A DNA stretch of 64,000 bases from JBOFFC01 sp051648405 (lineage in GTDB: Bacteria > Planctomycetota > Planctomycetia > Pirellulales > Lacipirellulaceae), in NCBI GenBank assembly GCA_051648405.1, contig JBOFFC010000003.1:13709-77708 (forward strand), read 5' to 3'. Shown piece by piece: positions 16,717-26,300 of the stretch. Below the pieces are notes generated by a model. That model did no database searches and was not told the origin of the DNA. It saw only the letters and a list, made by a program, of their open reading frames with translations. Position 1 is the first letter of the stretch. Each line of letters begins with the position of its first letter. The position numbers and the translations under genes were made by a program.

Positions 16717-19437
16717 ATGAGCGAGATCCGGCGGAGCAACCTGTTCGGCAAGCTCAACAGCCTGAGCTACAAGTCCGTCGAGAGCGCGACCGTGTTCTGC
16801 AAGATGCGCGGCAACCCCTACGTAGAGGTCGCGCACTGGCTTCACCAGGTCCTGCAGCTCGCCGACTCGGACCTGCACCGCATCATCCGGCACTTCGGAC
16901 TCGAACCGGCCCGCGTGGCGCGGGACCTGACCGAGGCGCTCGATCGGCTGCCGCGCGGCGCCTCGGCGGTGTCGGACCTTTCGCCGCACGTCGAGGAGCT
17001 CGCCGAGCGTGGCTGGGTCTACGCGTCGCTGTTGTTCGGGCAGTCGAAGGTCCGGACAGGTCACTTGGTCGTCGGCGCGCTCAAGACGCGTGGGCTCGCG
17101 CACGTGCTGACGGCGATCTCGCGTGAGTTCGAGAAGATCAACGCCGACGAGCTCGCGGGGCGCTACCAAGAAGTGACCGCGGGCTCGGTCGAAGAAGGGC
17201 TCGCGGCGGCCGAGGCGGGGGTGGTCGGGGGCGCCGCGGCGCCGGGCGAAGTGTCGGGCGCCATCGCCCCGGCGGCGATGGGGAAGCAAGAGGCGTTGCG
17301 GCAGTTCTCGGTGGACCTCACGGAGCAGGCCCGCAACGGCGAGATCGACCCGATCATCGGCCGCGACGCCGAGATCCGCCAAGTCGTCGATGTGCTGATG
17401 CGGCGACGCCAGAACAACCCGATGCTCACCGGCGAGGCGGGGGTCGGCAAGACGGCGGTTGTCGAAGGCTTCGCCCTGCGCATCGCCGCCGGGGACGTGC
17501 CGCCGCCGCTGCGCGACGTGACGCTGCGCACGCTCGACGTCGGCGCCCTGCAGGCCGGCGCGAGCATGAAGGGGGAGTTCGAGAACCGGTTGAAGCAAGT
17601 CATCGAGGAGGTCCAAGCCTCCGAGAAGCCGGTGATCCTGTTCATCGACGAGGCCCACACGCTCGTCGGCGCTGGGGGCGCCGAGGGAGTCGGCGACGCC
17701 GCGAACCTGCTCAAGCCCGCGTTGGCGCGCGGCCGGCTCCGCACGATCGCCGCGACCACTTGGGCCGAGTACAAGAAGCACATCGAGAAGGACCCCGCGC
17801 TCACGCGGCGGTTCCAGGTCGTCCAGGTGCAGGAGCCCTCCGAGGCGCAAGCGCTGCGGATGATGCGCAGCATGGCTTCGACTCTCGAGAAGCACCACCG
17901 CGCCCCGATCCTCGACGAAGCGCTCGAAGCGTCGGTGAGCCTCTCGCACCGCTACATCCCCGCACGGCAGCTCCCCGACAAGTCGGTCAGCCTGCTCGAC
18001 ACGGCGTGCGCGCGGGTGGCGATCAGCCAGCACGCGGTGCCGGCCGAGGTGGACGACTCGCGCCGCCAGATCGAGTCGCTCGAGACCGAGCTCGCAATCC
18101 TCAAGAACGAGGCCGCCGGCGGCTTCGAGACCACCACCCGCCAGGAGCGCGCCGTTGCGGCGATCGCGACCGAGAGAGAGCGGCTCGGCGAGCTCGAGGC
18201 GCGCTGGGAGAAAGAGAAGGACCTCGTCGGCAAGGTCCTCGAGATCCACGGGAAGCTCCGCGCCGCGTCGGACGACGGTCCGCTCGCCGCCGAGGCGACG
18301 TCGGCCGCAGAGACGCCGAGCATCGCGCCGGCCGCTGCTCCGATCGACCGTGAGAAGCTCGTCGCCGAGCTCACCACGCTCAAGGCCGACCTCGCGACGC
18401 TGCAAGGCGAGACGCCGCTGATCACGCCGTTCGTCGACAAGCAGGCGGTCGCGTCGGTGGTCGCCGACTGGACCGGGATCCCCGTCGGCTCGATGGTCCG
18501 CAACGAGGTCGCGGCGGTCCTGGGGCTGAAGCAGCGCCTCTCCCGACGAGTCCTCGGCCAGGACCACGCCCTGGAGACAATCGCCAAACGGGTCCAGACC
18601 GCCCGTGCGAACCTCGACAACCCGAGCAAGCCGGTCGGTGTGTTCTTGCTCGCCGGCCCGAGCGGCGTCGGCAAGACTGAGACCGCGCTGACCCTCGCCG
18701 AGGCGCTCTACGGCGGCGAGCAGAACGTGATCACGATCAACATGAGCGAGTTCCAGGAGGCGCACACCGTCTCGACGCTCAAGGGGGCGCCCCCCGGCTA
18801 CGTCGGGTACGGCGAGGGGGGGGTCCTGACCGAGGCCGTGCGACGCCGCCCCTACTCGGTGGTGCTGCTCGACGAAGTCGAGAAGGCCCACCCCGACGTC
18901 CACGAGATCTTCTTCCAGGTGTTCGACAAGGGGGTGATGGAGGACGGCGAGGGGCGGCTGATCGACTTCAAGAACACGATCATCCTGCTGACCTCGAACG
19001 TCGGCAGCGACCTCGTCATGAGCCTCTGCAAGGACCCCGACCTCATGCCGTCCGCCGATGCGCTCGCCCGCGCGCTGCGCGAACCGGCCCTGAAAGTGTT
19101 CCCCGCGGCGCTCCTGGGCCGGCTGACGATGGTCCCTTACTTCCCGCTGTCGGACGCGATGGTGGGGGACATCGCGCGGCTACAGCTCGGACGCGTCGCA
19201 AAGCGAATGATGGCGAACCACGGCGTGCGGCTCGACTACGGGGACGAGGTCGTCAAGCTGATCGCCAGCCGCTGCACCGAGCTCGAGAGCGGCGGCCGCA
19301 TGATCGACGCGATCCTCACCAGCACGATGCTCCCCGCGCTGAGCACCGAGATCCTGACGCGGATGCTCGACGGCGCATCGATGAGCGCCGCGCTGGTGAA
19401 AGTCTCAGAGGGCGAGTTCGCGTTCGAGTACGAGTAG
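16717..19437 (+). CDS. tssH: T6SS sheath-recycling AAA+ ATPase TssH (ClpV)
   Basis: A protein of 906 residues with an N-terminal Clp repeat domain. The first P-loop GEAGVGKTA lies near residue 238 with Walker B FIDEAHTLVGAGG. A coiled middle domain spans about 430-570. The second P-loop GPSGVGKTE lies near residue 646 with LLDEVEKAHPDV. The N-terminus (NLFGKLNSLSYKSVESATVF) and the C-terminal MIDAILTSTMLPALSTEIL are ClpV-like rather than ClpB-like. It is the last gene of the plus block and converges on the cargo-like genes that follow. Confidence 0.94.
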   Translation: MSEIRRSNLFGKLNSLSYKSVESATVFCKMRGNPYVEVAHWLHQVLQLADSDLHRIIRHFGLEPARVARDLTEALDRLPRGASAVSDLSPHVEELAERGWVYASLLFGQSKVRTGHLVVGALKTRGLAHVLTAISREFEKINADELAGRYQEVTAGSVEEGLAAAEAGVVGGAAAPGEVSGAIAPAAMGKQEALRQFSVDLTEQARNGEIDPIIGRDAEIRQVVDVLMRRRQNNPMLTGEAGVGKTAVVEGFALRIAAGDVPPPLRDVTLRTLDVGALQAGASMKGEFENRLKQVIEEVQASEKPVILFIDEAHTLVGAGGAEGVGDAANLLKPALARGRLRTIAATTWAEYKKHIEKDPALTRRFQVVQVQEPSEAQALRMMRSMASTLEKHHRAPILDEALEASVSLSHRYIPARQLPDKSVSLLDTACARVAISQHAVPAEVDDSRRQIESLETELAILKNEAAGGFETTTRQERAVAAIATERERLGELEARWEKEKDLVGKVLEIHGKLRAASDDGPLAAEATSAAETPSIAPAAAPIDREKLVAELTTLKADLATLQGETPLITPFVDKQAVASVVADWTGIPVGSMVRNEVAAVLGLKQRLSRRVLGQDHALETIAKRVQTARANLDNPSKPVGVFLLAGPSGVGKTETALTLAEALYGGEQNVITINMSEFQEAHTVSTLKGAPPGYVGYGEGGVLTEAVRRRPYSVVLLDEVEKAHPDVHEIFFQVFDKGVMEDGEGRLIDFKNTIILLTSNVGSDLVMSLCKDPDLMPSADALARALREPALKVFPAALLGRLTMVPYFPLSDAMVGDIARLQLGRVAKRMMANHGVRLDYGDEVVKLIASRCTELESGGRMIDAILTSTMLPALSTEILTRMLDGASMSAALVKVSEGEFAFEYE

Positions 19438-19457
19438 GTAGGCGCGGAACGACGGCG

Positions 19458-21065
19458 TCAGACCTGGAGCCCCTCCTCTTCCTCGGGCGGAGCTTCCGAC
19501 GGCATTTGCTCCTCTTCTGGCGCCGCGGACGGGCTGCCGCTTGCGCCTACCGCAGCCAGGAGCGACGATCCTGCGTTGAGCCCTTCGAAGGAGGGCGTGG
19601 GGTTGAACGGCTCCGGCACGGGCGAGGGATCGACTTCCGGGGGCGCCTCGAAGGAGGGCGCCAGATCGAACGGTTCGGGCCCCGGTGAGGGGAACGTGTC
19701 GGCAGGCGCTTCGAACGAGGGCGCCGGGTCGAACGGCTCGGCGGGGATCGCCGGCGGATTGTCGATTGCCGGCTGACCGACCTCGGGATTCGGCACAGAC
19801 TCTGCCAAGGGGCTGACCAGCTCGGGAGATCGCAGCGTCGGTGGAGACGGCGCTTCGGGCGGCGGCAACTCCGTTGGCGGGCCCTCCAGCGGAACCGGTT
19901 CACCGAACCTCGGCGCCGGCACCGACTCGGCGAGCGGGCTCACGGGTTCGCCCTGAAAGGTCTCGGGCGATCGGAGCGTGGGGGGAGGGCCGTCGCCGGC
20001 GGTCCCCTCGGGCGCGAACTCGGGCGGGGCGCTTTGGGGCACGGTATCGGGCGGGGGCGCCTCTTGCGGCGCGAACTCGGGTTCGAAGGTAGGCAGTCGC
20101 GGCGGTCGCGGGATCCGCGGGTTGTCCAAGGGATTGAACGGGTCCCCAAACGGGTTGGGCTGGTCGGGCGCGAACTCGGGCGCCGGCCCAGGTGGTTGCT
20201 CGGTGGGTCGGAACCCGGGGCCCTTGGGGAACTCCGTCTCCCGGAACGGCAGCGGCTCTGCGGGTGGCGGCGTCTTCGGGACCGCGGTAAGCCCCCCTTC
20301 GCCCACGGAGGCCGCGCCCCCTTCGGCGCCCGCTTCGGCCCCGGCGAGCGCCCCCCCTTCGGCGCCAGCCGCAGCCCCTCCCTCGGCGCCGGCGACAGCG
20401 CCCCCTTCAGCGCCGGCGAGCGCGCCCCCTTCGGCGCCGGCCGCAGCCCCTCCTTCAGCCCCAGCGAGCGCGCCCGCTTCGGCGCCGGCAACTGCGCCCC
20501 CTTCAGCGCCGGCGACAGCGAGCCCTTCCGCGGCCCCCGCTGCCGCCCCTCCCGCGACGCCGATCTGGACGATCGCCTCCCCTTGACCGACGAATCGGCC
20601 GGCGTTTTCGGCGCGCCGCCCCTCCTTCTCCGCCTGAAGGAACTCTTTGCCGAGGCGTTCACCGATCGCTTTCCCCCCCTCGGCCGGATCGCTGGCGAAC
20701 TTGCCGATTCCAACGAGGGTGTCGAATTTTTCCTTGGCGATCTTTATCGCCTCTGCTTCGGGGTCGTCTGCTTCTGCGAGACGCGACAGCGCTTCGGCGA
20801 GCTGCACGGGGGGGAGCATCTTGAGAAAGCCGATCGACGCGTTGGCCCGACCCTTTTCGCGGCCCTTCTGGAAGTCGGCGATTGCTTGCTCGCCGTCGCG
20901 GATGCCTTGCGCGGTTTCCGGCGCGACGCCGAGCGCCTCGAACGCGGAGTTCTGCGCCGCTTGCAGCTTCCCCGTCACCGCGGCCTCGGCGGACTGGCTC
21001 GCCTGCGCGATCAACGCGGGATCGACCCCAATGCCGCGCATCCAGTTGTCGTGTTCGCCGGCCAT
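19458..21065 (-). CDS. T6SS-adjacent protein with Ala-Gly-Glu octapeptide repeats and Pro-rich tail
   Basis: A protein of 535 residues that I do not recognise. Residues 1-170 are soluble and helical, with no signal peptide. Residues 183-246 hold eight copies of the octapeptide A-x-A-G-A-E-G-G, a glycine-zipper-like pattern able to insert in or cross membranes. From about 268 onward the chain is very rich in Pro/Glu/Phe, with recurring PAPSFEAP- and PSPxPEPF-like units, and it ends in acidic EEEEGLQV. The gene converges on tssH with a 20-bp gap and heads away from tRNA-Arg together with its neighbours. A role as T6SS cargo or an extended fibre is inference. Confidence 0.7.
   Translation of the reverse strand: MAGEHDNWMRGIGVDPALIAQASQSAEAAVTGKLQAAQNSAFEALGVAPETAQGIRDGEQAIADFQKGREKGRANASIGFLKMLPPVQLAEALSRLAEADDPEAEAIKIAKEKFDTLVGIGKFASDPAEGGKAIGERLGKEFLQAEKEGRRAENAGRFVGQGEAIVQIGVAGGAAAGAAEGLAVAGAEGGAVAGAEAGALAGAEGGAAAGAEGGALAGAEGGAVAGAEGGAAAGAEGGALAGAEAGAEGGAASVGEGGLTAVPKTPPPAEPLPFRETEFPKGPGFRPTEQPPGPAPEFAPDQPNPFGDPFNPLDNPRIPRPPRLPTFEPEFAPQEAPPPDTVPQSAPPEFAPEGTAGDGPPPTLRSPETFQGEPVSPLAESVPAPRFGEPVPLEGPPTELPPPEAPSPPTLRSPELVSPLAESVPNPEVGQPAIDNPPAIPAEPFDPAPSFEAPADTFPSPGPEPFDLAPSFEAPPEVDPSPVPEPFNPTPSFEGLNAGSSLLAAVGASGSPSAAPEEEQMPSEAPPEEEEGLQV
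20328..20519 (-). repeat. Eight tandem 24-bp repeats encoding AxAGAEGG
   Basis: Eight in-frame 24-bp units encode A-(V/L/A)-A-G-A-E-(G/A)-G. Position 2 varies among Val, Leu and Ala in a mixed order, and two units have Ala in place of Gly at position 7. The repeat is inside the gene at 19458-21065. Such an array can change copy number by slippage. Confidence 0.85.
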
Positions 21066-21096
21066 CGAGAGACTCTTGGAAAGAGAGGCGGTTGGT

Positions 21097-21978
21097 TCAC
21101 TTGCCGCTGGCTTGCTTGGCGAAGAGCTGCGCCAGGTGCTTGAGGGCGTCGCCGATGATCCGCTTGAGGCTGGTCGTCACGCCGAAGGGGTTGTCGTCCA
21201 TGTGCTGGATCAGCGGCTCGGAGTTCACGTACAGGATGTACTCCTTCATGATCCCCTGCGACTTCTTGAGCTCCGTCGTGCGCGCCTTGCCTTCTGCCGC
21301 GCCGTTGGCGGCGTCGAGCGATTCGGCCAGACGCGTGTCGAGCGTGTCGAGCACCGACCCGAGCTTGACCATGTTCTCGTCGATCTGCCGGAGCAGCTCG
21401 TCGCTCTCGGCGCCGTAAAAGGCGCGGACCCCTTTCTTCAGCTCCTCGATGTTCGTCTCGAGGATGCCCCGAGTGCTGTGCCAGACTGCGGCCCCTTTGT
21501 CCAGCGCCGCCACGCCCAGTTCGGGAGGAGGGACCGGGTTGGGCCGTTCGGGGGTCTTCGGCATCGCGGCCACTCCCGAAAGCACCCTGGCGGCGCCGCG
21601 GCCGGGGGCCACCACGCCGTCGGGCTTGAACTGGCCGAGCGACTGCTGGAACTCCTCGATCGCCTGCTGAAGCTTCGGGCCGTACTCGCCATCGACCTTG
21701 AGCTTCGCGCCGGCGCGGTCCACAAGCGCCTGCTGCACTTTCTCGACGTCGGCCGGGTCGTTCTTGGCGCCTTTGCCGACCGTTGCGGCGATGAAGCCAC
21801 CGCCGGCCCCGGCCCCGGTGCCGGCCGCGGCCCCAGCGGCGCGGGCGATCATCTCTTCGATCTCGGCGAGCTGCGATTCCTCCTGCGGTGTGATCTTTCC
21901 GTCGGCGGCGAACAGCGTGCGCGCCTCGGCGAGCGTCTTGCGGTGCTCGTCGAGTTCCTGGAGGAGCGACTTAGACAC
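21097..21978 (-). CDS. T6SS-adjacent protein: shared N-terminal module plus peptidoglycan-binding-like domain
   Basis: A protein of 293 residues without a signal peptide. Residues 1-50 (QELDEHRKTLAEAR followed by DGKITPQE) closely match the start of the next gene upstream (22036-23244). Residues ~73-140 resemble a PG_binding_1 domain (VEKVQQALVDRAGAKLKVDG, then YGPKLQQAIEEFQQS and DGVVAPG). The rest is helical. The DGKITPQE stretch looks like half an EF-hand loop. The combination next to a T6SS suggests a delivered or spike-associated wall-binding protein, but that is inference. Confidence 0.7.
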   Translation of the reverse strand: MSKSLLQELDEHRKTLAEARTLFAADGKITPQEESQLAEIEEMIARAAGAAAGTGAGAGGGFIAATVGKGAKNDPADVEKVQQALVDRAGAKLKVDGEYGPKLQQAIEEFQQSLGQFKPDGVVAPGRGAARVLSGVAAMPKTPERPNPVPPPELGVAALDKGAAVWHSTRGILETNIEELKKGVRAFYGAESDELLRQIDENMVKLGSVLDTLDTRLAESLDAANGAAEGKARTTELKKSQGIMKEYILYVNSEPLIQHMDDNPFGVTTSLKRIIGDALKHLAQLFAKQASGK

Positions 21979-22035
21979 GGCACGCTCACGGGATGGGGTT
22001 GGTGCTCGTCCGGGGCGCCGGCGACACGGGTCGGG

Positions 22036-23244
22036 CTACGCCCCGAGCGACTCGTACGACTTCTTGATGTCGCCTGCGGCCTTCTTCGCTGCTTTGATCG
22101 CCTGGGCCTCGTCGGCGTCGGAAGTGTAGCTGCCGAAGTCGACCCCCAGGCGGCTACTCGGTCCGAGGACGCCGATCGCTGTGAGGCGATCCTCGATCGC
22201 GTCGTAGTCGAGCACGCCCGAGTCGGCTGCGAGCGAGCTCATCCACAGGACCCAGATGTCCTGCTCCATCTCCTTGGCCGTCTTGAGCTTCATCCCGGCG
22301 ACTTTCGTCTTCGCCGACTTGAGGCTCGTCGTCGCGGAGGCGAGCTTGAGCGACGAGACGGCCTGGTGGTAATCGACGACCGACGTGACGAGATCGACGG
22401 TCTCCTCGACGGTGTGGTCGGGGCGTCCCCCTTCCAGGTGGCGCCGGACCTCGGCGATGGCGTAGTTGGCGGCGTCGTTGGCGAGCACGGTGTTGGCGCC
22501 CGACTTGGAGAGCGTCGCCACCTGCTTGCCGACCTCGGCGAAGCGCTTCCAGACGCGGAGCTGCTGCGTCTCGGGGCTGATGTCGCGCGCCGGGTCGAGG
22601 CCGTCCTTGCCGATCTTCGTGAGCTCCCCGAGCGCCGCGCCGCCGCCGGAGGCGATCGCGTTCGAGCCGACGTTGTACGCCGCCCACATCGCCGGGGCCT
22701 TGGCGAGGGAAGCGCCCGCGACCGCCGCCGGGAGCGCGACGGCGCCGACCGCGGCGATCGCGACGCTCGCCGCGGTGCCGATGACGATGTTCTTCCACAT
22801 CTCTTGGTTGTCGGCCTCGGCCCCGCCGGCCTTGATCGCGGCGGAGTAGTCGCCGTAGGCGTCGGTGTAGATGTCGAAGAGCTTGCTGAACTTGCGATCC
22901 GCCTCGGTGAGGAAATCCGAGGCGGCCGCGCAGTACGCCGTCAGCTCGACCGCGCTCACGACAAACGCCCCCCGCGCCTCCTCGACGTCGTCGAGGTTGA
23001 AGTACTCGGGCGTTAGTTCCTCCTGCGGTTCCTGCTTGACGTTTTCCTTCCCGGGGGTGGCCTTCGCCCCGCCCCCTCCCGCTTCGCCGAGCGCCTTGTC
23101 GAGGACCTTGTCGATCATCGCTTCGAGCTCGTCGAGCTTGCCGCGCTCTTGGGGCGTGACCTCGCCGTCGAGGGCGTACATCTCCCGCGCATCGGCGAGC
23201 GTCTTGCGGTACTCGTCGAGTTCTTGGCGGAGCGTCTTGGGCAC
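22036..23244 (-). CDS. T6SS-adjacent protein: shared N-terminal module plus helical/membrane-active region
   Basis: A protein of 402 residues. Its first ~45 residues (QELDEYRKTLADAR, then DGEVTPQE and a helix ending in EAMIDKVLDKAL) are near-identical in pattern to the neighbour at 21097-21978. Residues ~155-185 form a hydrophobic Ala/Val-rich hairpin (VIGTAASVAIAAVGAVALPA), compatible with membrane insertion. The remainder is helical with no enzyme motif that I can identify. It lies on the same strand as its neighbours, with gaps of about 60 bp. A candidate pore-forming or structural cargo of the T6SS. Confidence 0.65.
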   Translation of the reverse strand: MPKTLRQELDEYRKTLADAREMYALDGEVTPQERGKLDELEAMIDKVLDKALGEAGGGGAKATPGKENVKQEPQEELTPEYFNLDDVEEARGAFVVSAVELTAYCAAASDFLTEADRKFSKLFDIYTDAYGDYSAAIKAGGAEADNQEMWKNIVIGTAASVAIAAVGAVALPAAVAGASLAKAPAMWAAYNVGSNAIASGGGAALGELTKIGKDGLDPARDISPETQQLRVWKRFAEVGKQVATLSKSGANTVLANDAANYAIAEVRRHLEGGRPDHTVEETVDLVTSVVDYHQAVSSLKLASATTSLKSAKTKVAGMKLKTAKEMEQDIWVLWMSSLAADSGVLDYDAIEDRLTAIGVLGPSSRLGVDFGSYTSDADEAQAIKAAKKAAGDIKKSYESLGA

Positions 23245-23310
23245 GGCGGTGCGGGGGGAAGAAAGGGAATGCGTGGGTCGCGGGTCGGGCTGCGTGCTCG
23301 TGTCGGGCCG

Positions 23311-26300
23311 CTAGCCCTTGAGGACGTCCTTGAGTCGCTTGTGGATCATGTCGATCTTCTTCTGCATGGCGGCCTTCTCGTCGGAGGTCGGCGGCTTCTT
23401 CCCCTTGGCGGACCTGACGGCGGCGGCGTCCCCCACGGGGGGAAGGCCGTCGGGTCCCACCTCGGGCTCGGCCGGTCCTTCGCCACCGCCACCGTCGAAC
23501 AGGATCAGCTCGGCGGTGCAGCTCACCGTCGCGCCGGCGTCTACGTTGAGTTGTCCCGTGAACGACCAGTAGCCGTCACGGACCGCCGTGTACTCGTAGG
23601 GGCCAGCAGCAACGTCGCTGAACGTGACGCGCTCTCCGGTTTGCGGCTGCACGTCGGCTTCTCCGCCGAGCGTGACGGTCCCCTCGATCGGCGCTCCGTC
23701 CTGGTCGATGACGCTGACGACGACCGTGCCGGTCTCGTCGATCGGGCCCGGAGTCGGACCCGTTCCGCCGCCGTTCTTGGAGACCAGCAGCACGTCGAGC
23801 ATCGCCCCCACCTCACGCTCGACGGTGACGATCCCCGACTGCGACGCGTAGCCCGGCGCGGTGACCGCGTAGGGTTGCTCGCCGAGCGGCGCCTTGAGGA
23901 ACGTCAGCGCGGTCCCCTCGGCGACCTCGTCGGCGACCCGGATCGTCGCGGTGTCGATCGGCTCGCTCGTCTCGGAGTCGTGGACCTGCACGGTGACGTC
24001 GGCGCGCTCGTCCGTCGGAACGGGGTCGATGTCTTCGTCGGACTGCAGGAACAGGTCGAAGCGGACCTGCTTGCCGGCCTCGACCGTTACCCTCCCTTCG
24101 CCGTGCTGGTAGCCGTCGGCGAAGGCGAGGATCGCCTGCTGCCCTACCGCGACCTCGTTGAAGTAGTAGGTGTTGCCGTCCACCATCGACGGCCCGGCGC
24201 CGTCAATCGCCACCACCGCTCCCTCGAGCGCGGCGCCTGTGTCGGCTTCGGTGACGACGACCGCTACTTCGCCGGTCTTGGTAGCGGGCTGGGGCTTCGG
24301 CCCGGGGCCCTTGCCGCCCCCTCCTCCGCTGCCCCCCCCTCCGCTTCCCTTGCCTCCGCCACCCCCCTTGCCTCCGCCTCCGCTCCCCTTGTCCCCCCCT
24401 CCGCCGCCACCCTTGGATTCGCTGTCGAACTCGCCCCCCCAGAAGTCGCCCCCCAGCTCGCTCGGCAGGTAAGCCTCGACCTTGTGGACTCCCGCCCCGA
24501 ACGTGGCCACGATCCCCGGCACGGAGACCACATGCATCTGGCCCGAGCCGGTCGGCGCGGGTCCCACAGGCTTGCCGAGGGGGATGCTGCTGACGTCCTG
24601 GCCGCCGCCGGCGCCGGTAATGCGTACGGTCGCCTTGAAGTCGTCCACGGGCTGGTCGCCGACCGAGAACGCCGTCAACCGGAGCTCGTCCGTCGCCTTG
24701 TCGTACGTCACGAAGTCGTTCTTCTCGGTGGCCCACCGGGCCTCGGCGCCCTGCTCGGCGTCTTTCTTGTTGACGCCAACGGCTTCACGCTCGCCCTTGC
24801 GGAGCATCGACCACGTCTCGTTGCCGACGACCCCGTCCACTTGGCACGGCGGGTCGGTCGATCCCTGGAACTTCTTCACCGCCGCGAGGGTCTTGTCGTC
24901 GAACTTGCCGGTCACCTCGACCGCCCCGGCGCCCAGGTGCTTGTTCAGGAGTTGCTGCAGGTACTCGACCCAGCCGTCGGAGCTCTCGGCGCCCTTCTTG
25001 AGAGTCGGTTGCTTCGACTCGGGGGGGGGCGCGAACTCGGGTTCCGGTTCTTGTCTCCCGAGCGCGACCACGATCTCCGTCGTCGTCCCCTCTTCGGCCT
25101 CACCGCTTCCCTCGAAGGGCTCGAAACCCTCCTTCTCGACGAAGTAGGGGACCTGGCCGGCGGGGACTTCGAGTTCGATGACTCCCGCCGCGTCGGTCTT
25201 GCCGGTCTGGTCGCTGCTGGCCGACACCGCGGCCCCTTCGATCGGGGCGCCGGACTCCGCGTCGGTGACCACGAACGAGACCTTGGTCACGGCTCCCGCG
25301 TACGGCGTGAGCTCGACGACCAGCTCGACGCCGTCGCCGTCGATGACCTCGACGGCGCCGCTCGCCGGCTCGTAGTTCTCGGCGGTGACGTTGTAGTCGT
25401 GCTTTCCGGGGGGGAGCTCGAGGGTCGCCAAGCCGGCGCCGCTCGACGTGTCCTTCCGGTCGCCGGCCGACACCTCGGCGCCCGCGACCGGCGCGCCGCT
25501 CGCCTTGTCGCGCACGACCACCGTCAGGCCTTGCCGCCCCTCGTTGCTCGACTGCATCTCGATCACGAGCTCGGCGTTGTCCCCCGCGACGACCTCGACG
25601 TCTCCGGCGTTGGGCTCGTGGCCCGACGCCTCGGCGTACCACCCTTGCTTGCCGACGGGGACCTCCAGCGTGGCGAGGCCGTTGGCGCTGGTGTCCGCGT
25701 AGGTCTGCCCGACGGTGACGCCGGCCTTCGCGATCGGCTTGCCGGAATCCTTGTCCTTGACGAAGACCGTGAGGGCTTCCTTCGGGGCGCTGTCGTACTT
25801 CTTGAGCGCGATCTCGAGCGGGGCGTTGTCCCCCGCGACGACGGCGGTGCTCCCGTTCGCCTCGACGTAGTCCGTCGCGAACGCTTGGTACGGCTGGGCG
25901 CCGACCGGGACCTTGAAGGACGTGGCGCCCTTCGAGTCGGTGACCTTGGTCAACGCGCCCCCGACGCTCACGGTGACGTCGCCCAGCGGGGCGCCGGTCG
26001 CCTCGTCGGTGACGAGCACTGGCACGGTTCCCTCGCCGGTCGGGACGGGGGGCACGACGCCACCCCCACCCGACCCGCTGAGCGTGAACTCAACCGGGAC
26101 GTTCTCTTCTCCCTGACCGATCTGGTCGAGCGAGTTCAGGTCGTTTGCCGAGGGGGTCAGCGTGTGGGTCGCCGTGTTCTTGGCGCCCTCGGGGTTGTCC
26201 CACTCGACGCGCCACTGCGTCGGCGTGTCGCCGACCTGCCAGAGCGCGAAGCCCTTGCAACCCTGGTCGGGAGAGTCGGGGGTCTCGACGTAGACGAACT

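Noticed and set aside
16699..18903. 734-codon minus-strand frame across clpV
   Set aside because: Antisense shadow of tssH, which has full AAA+ motifs on the plus strand.
20328..20519. Possible CRISPR-like tandem repeat
   Set aside because: The 24-bp units are contiguous without spacers and are an in-frame coding repeat.
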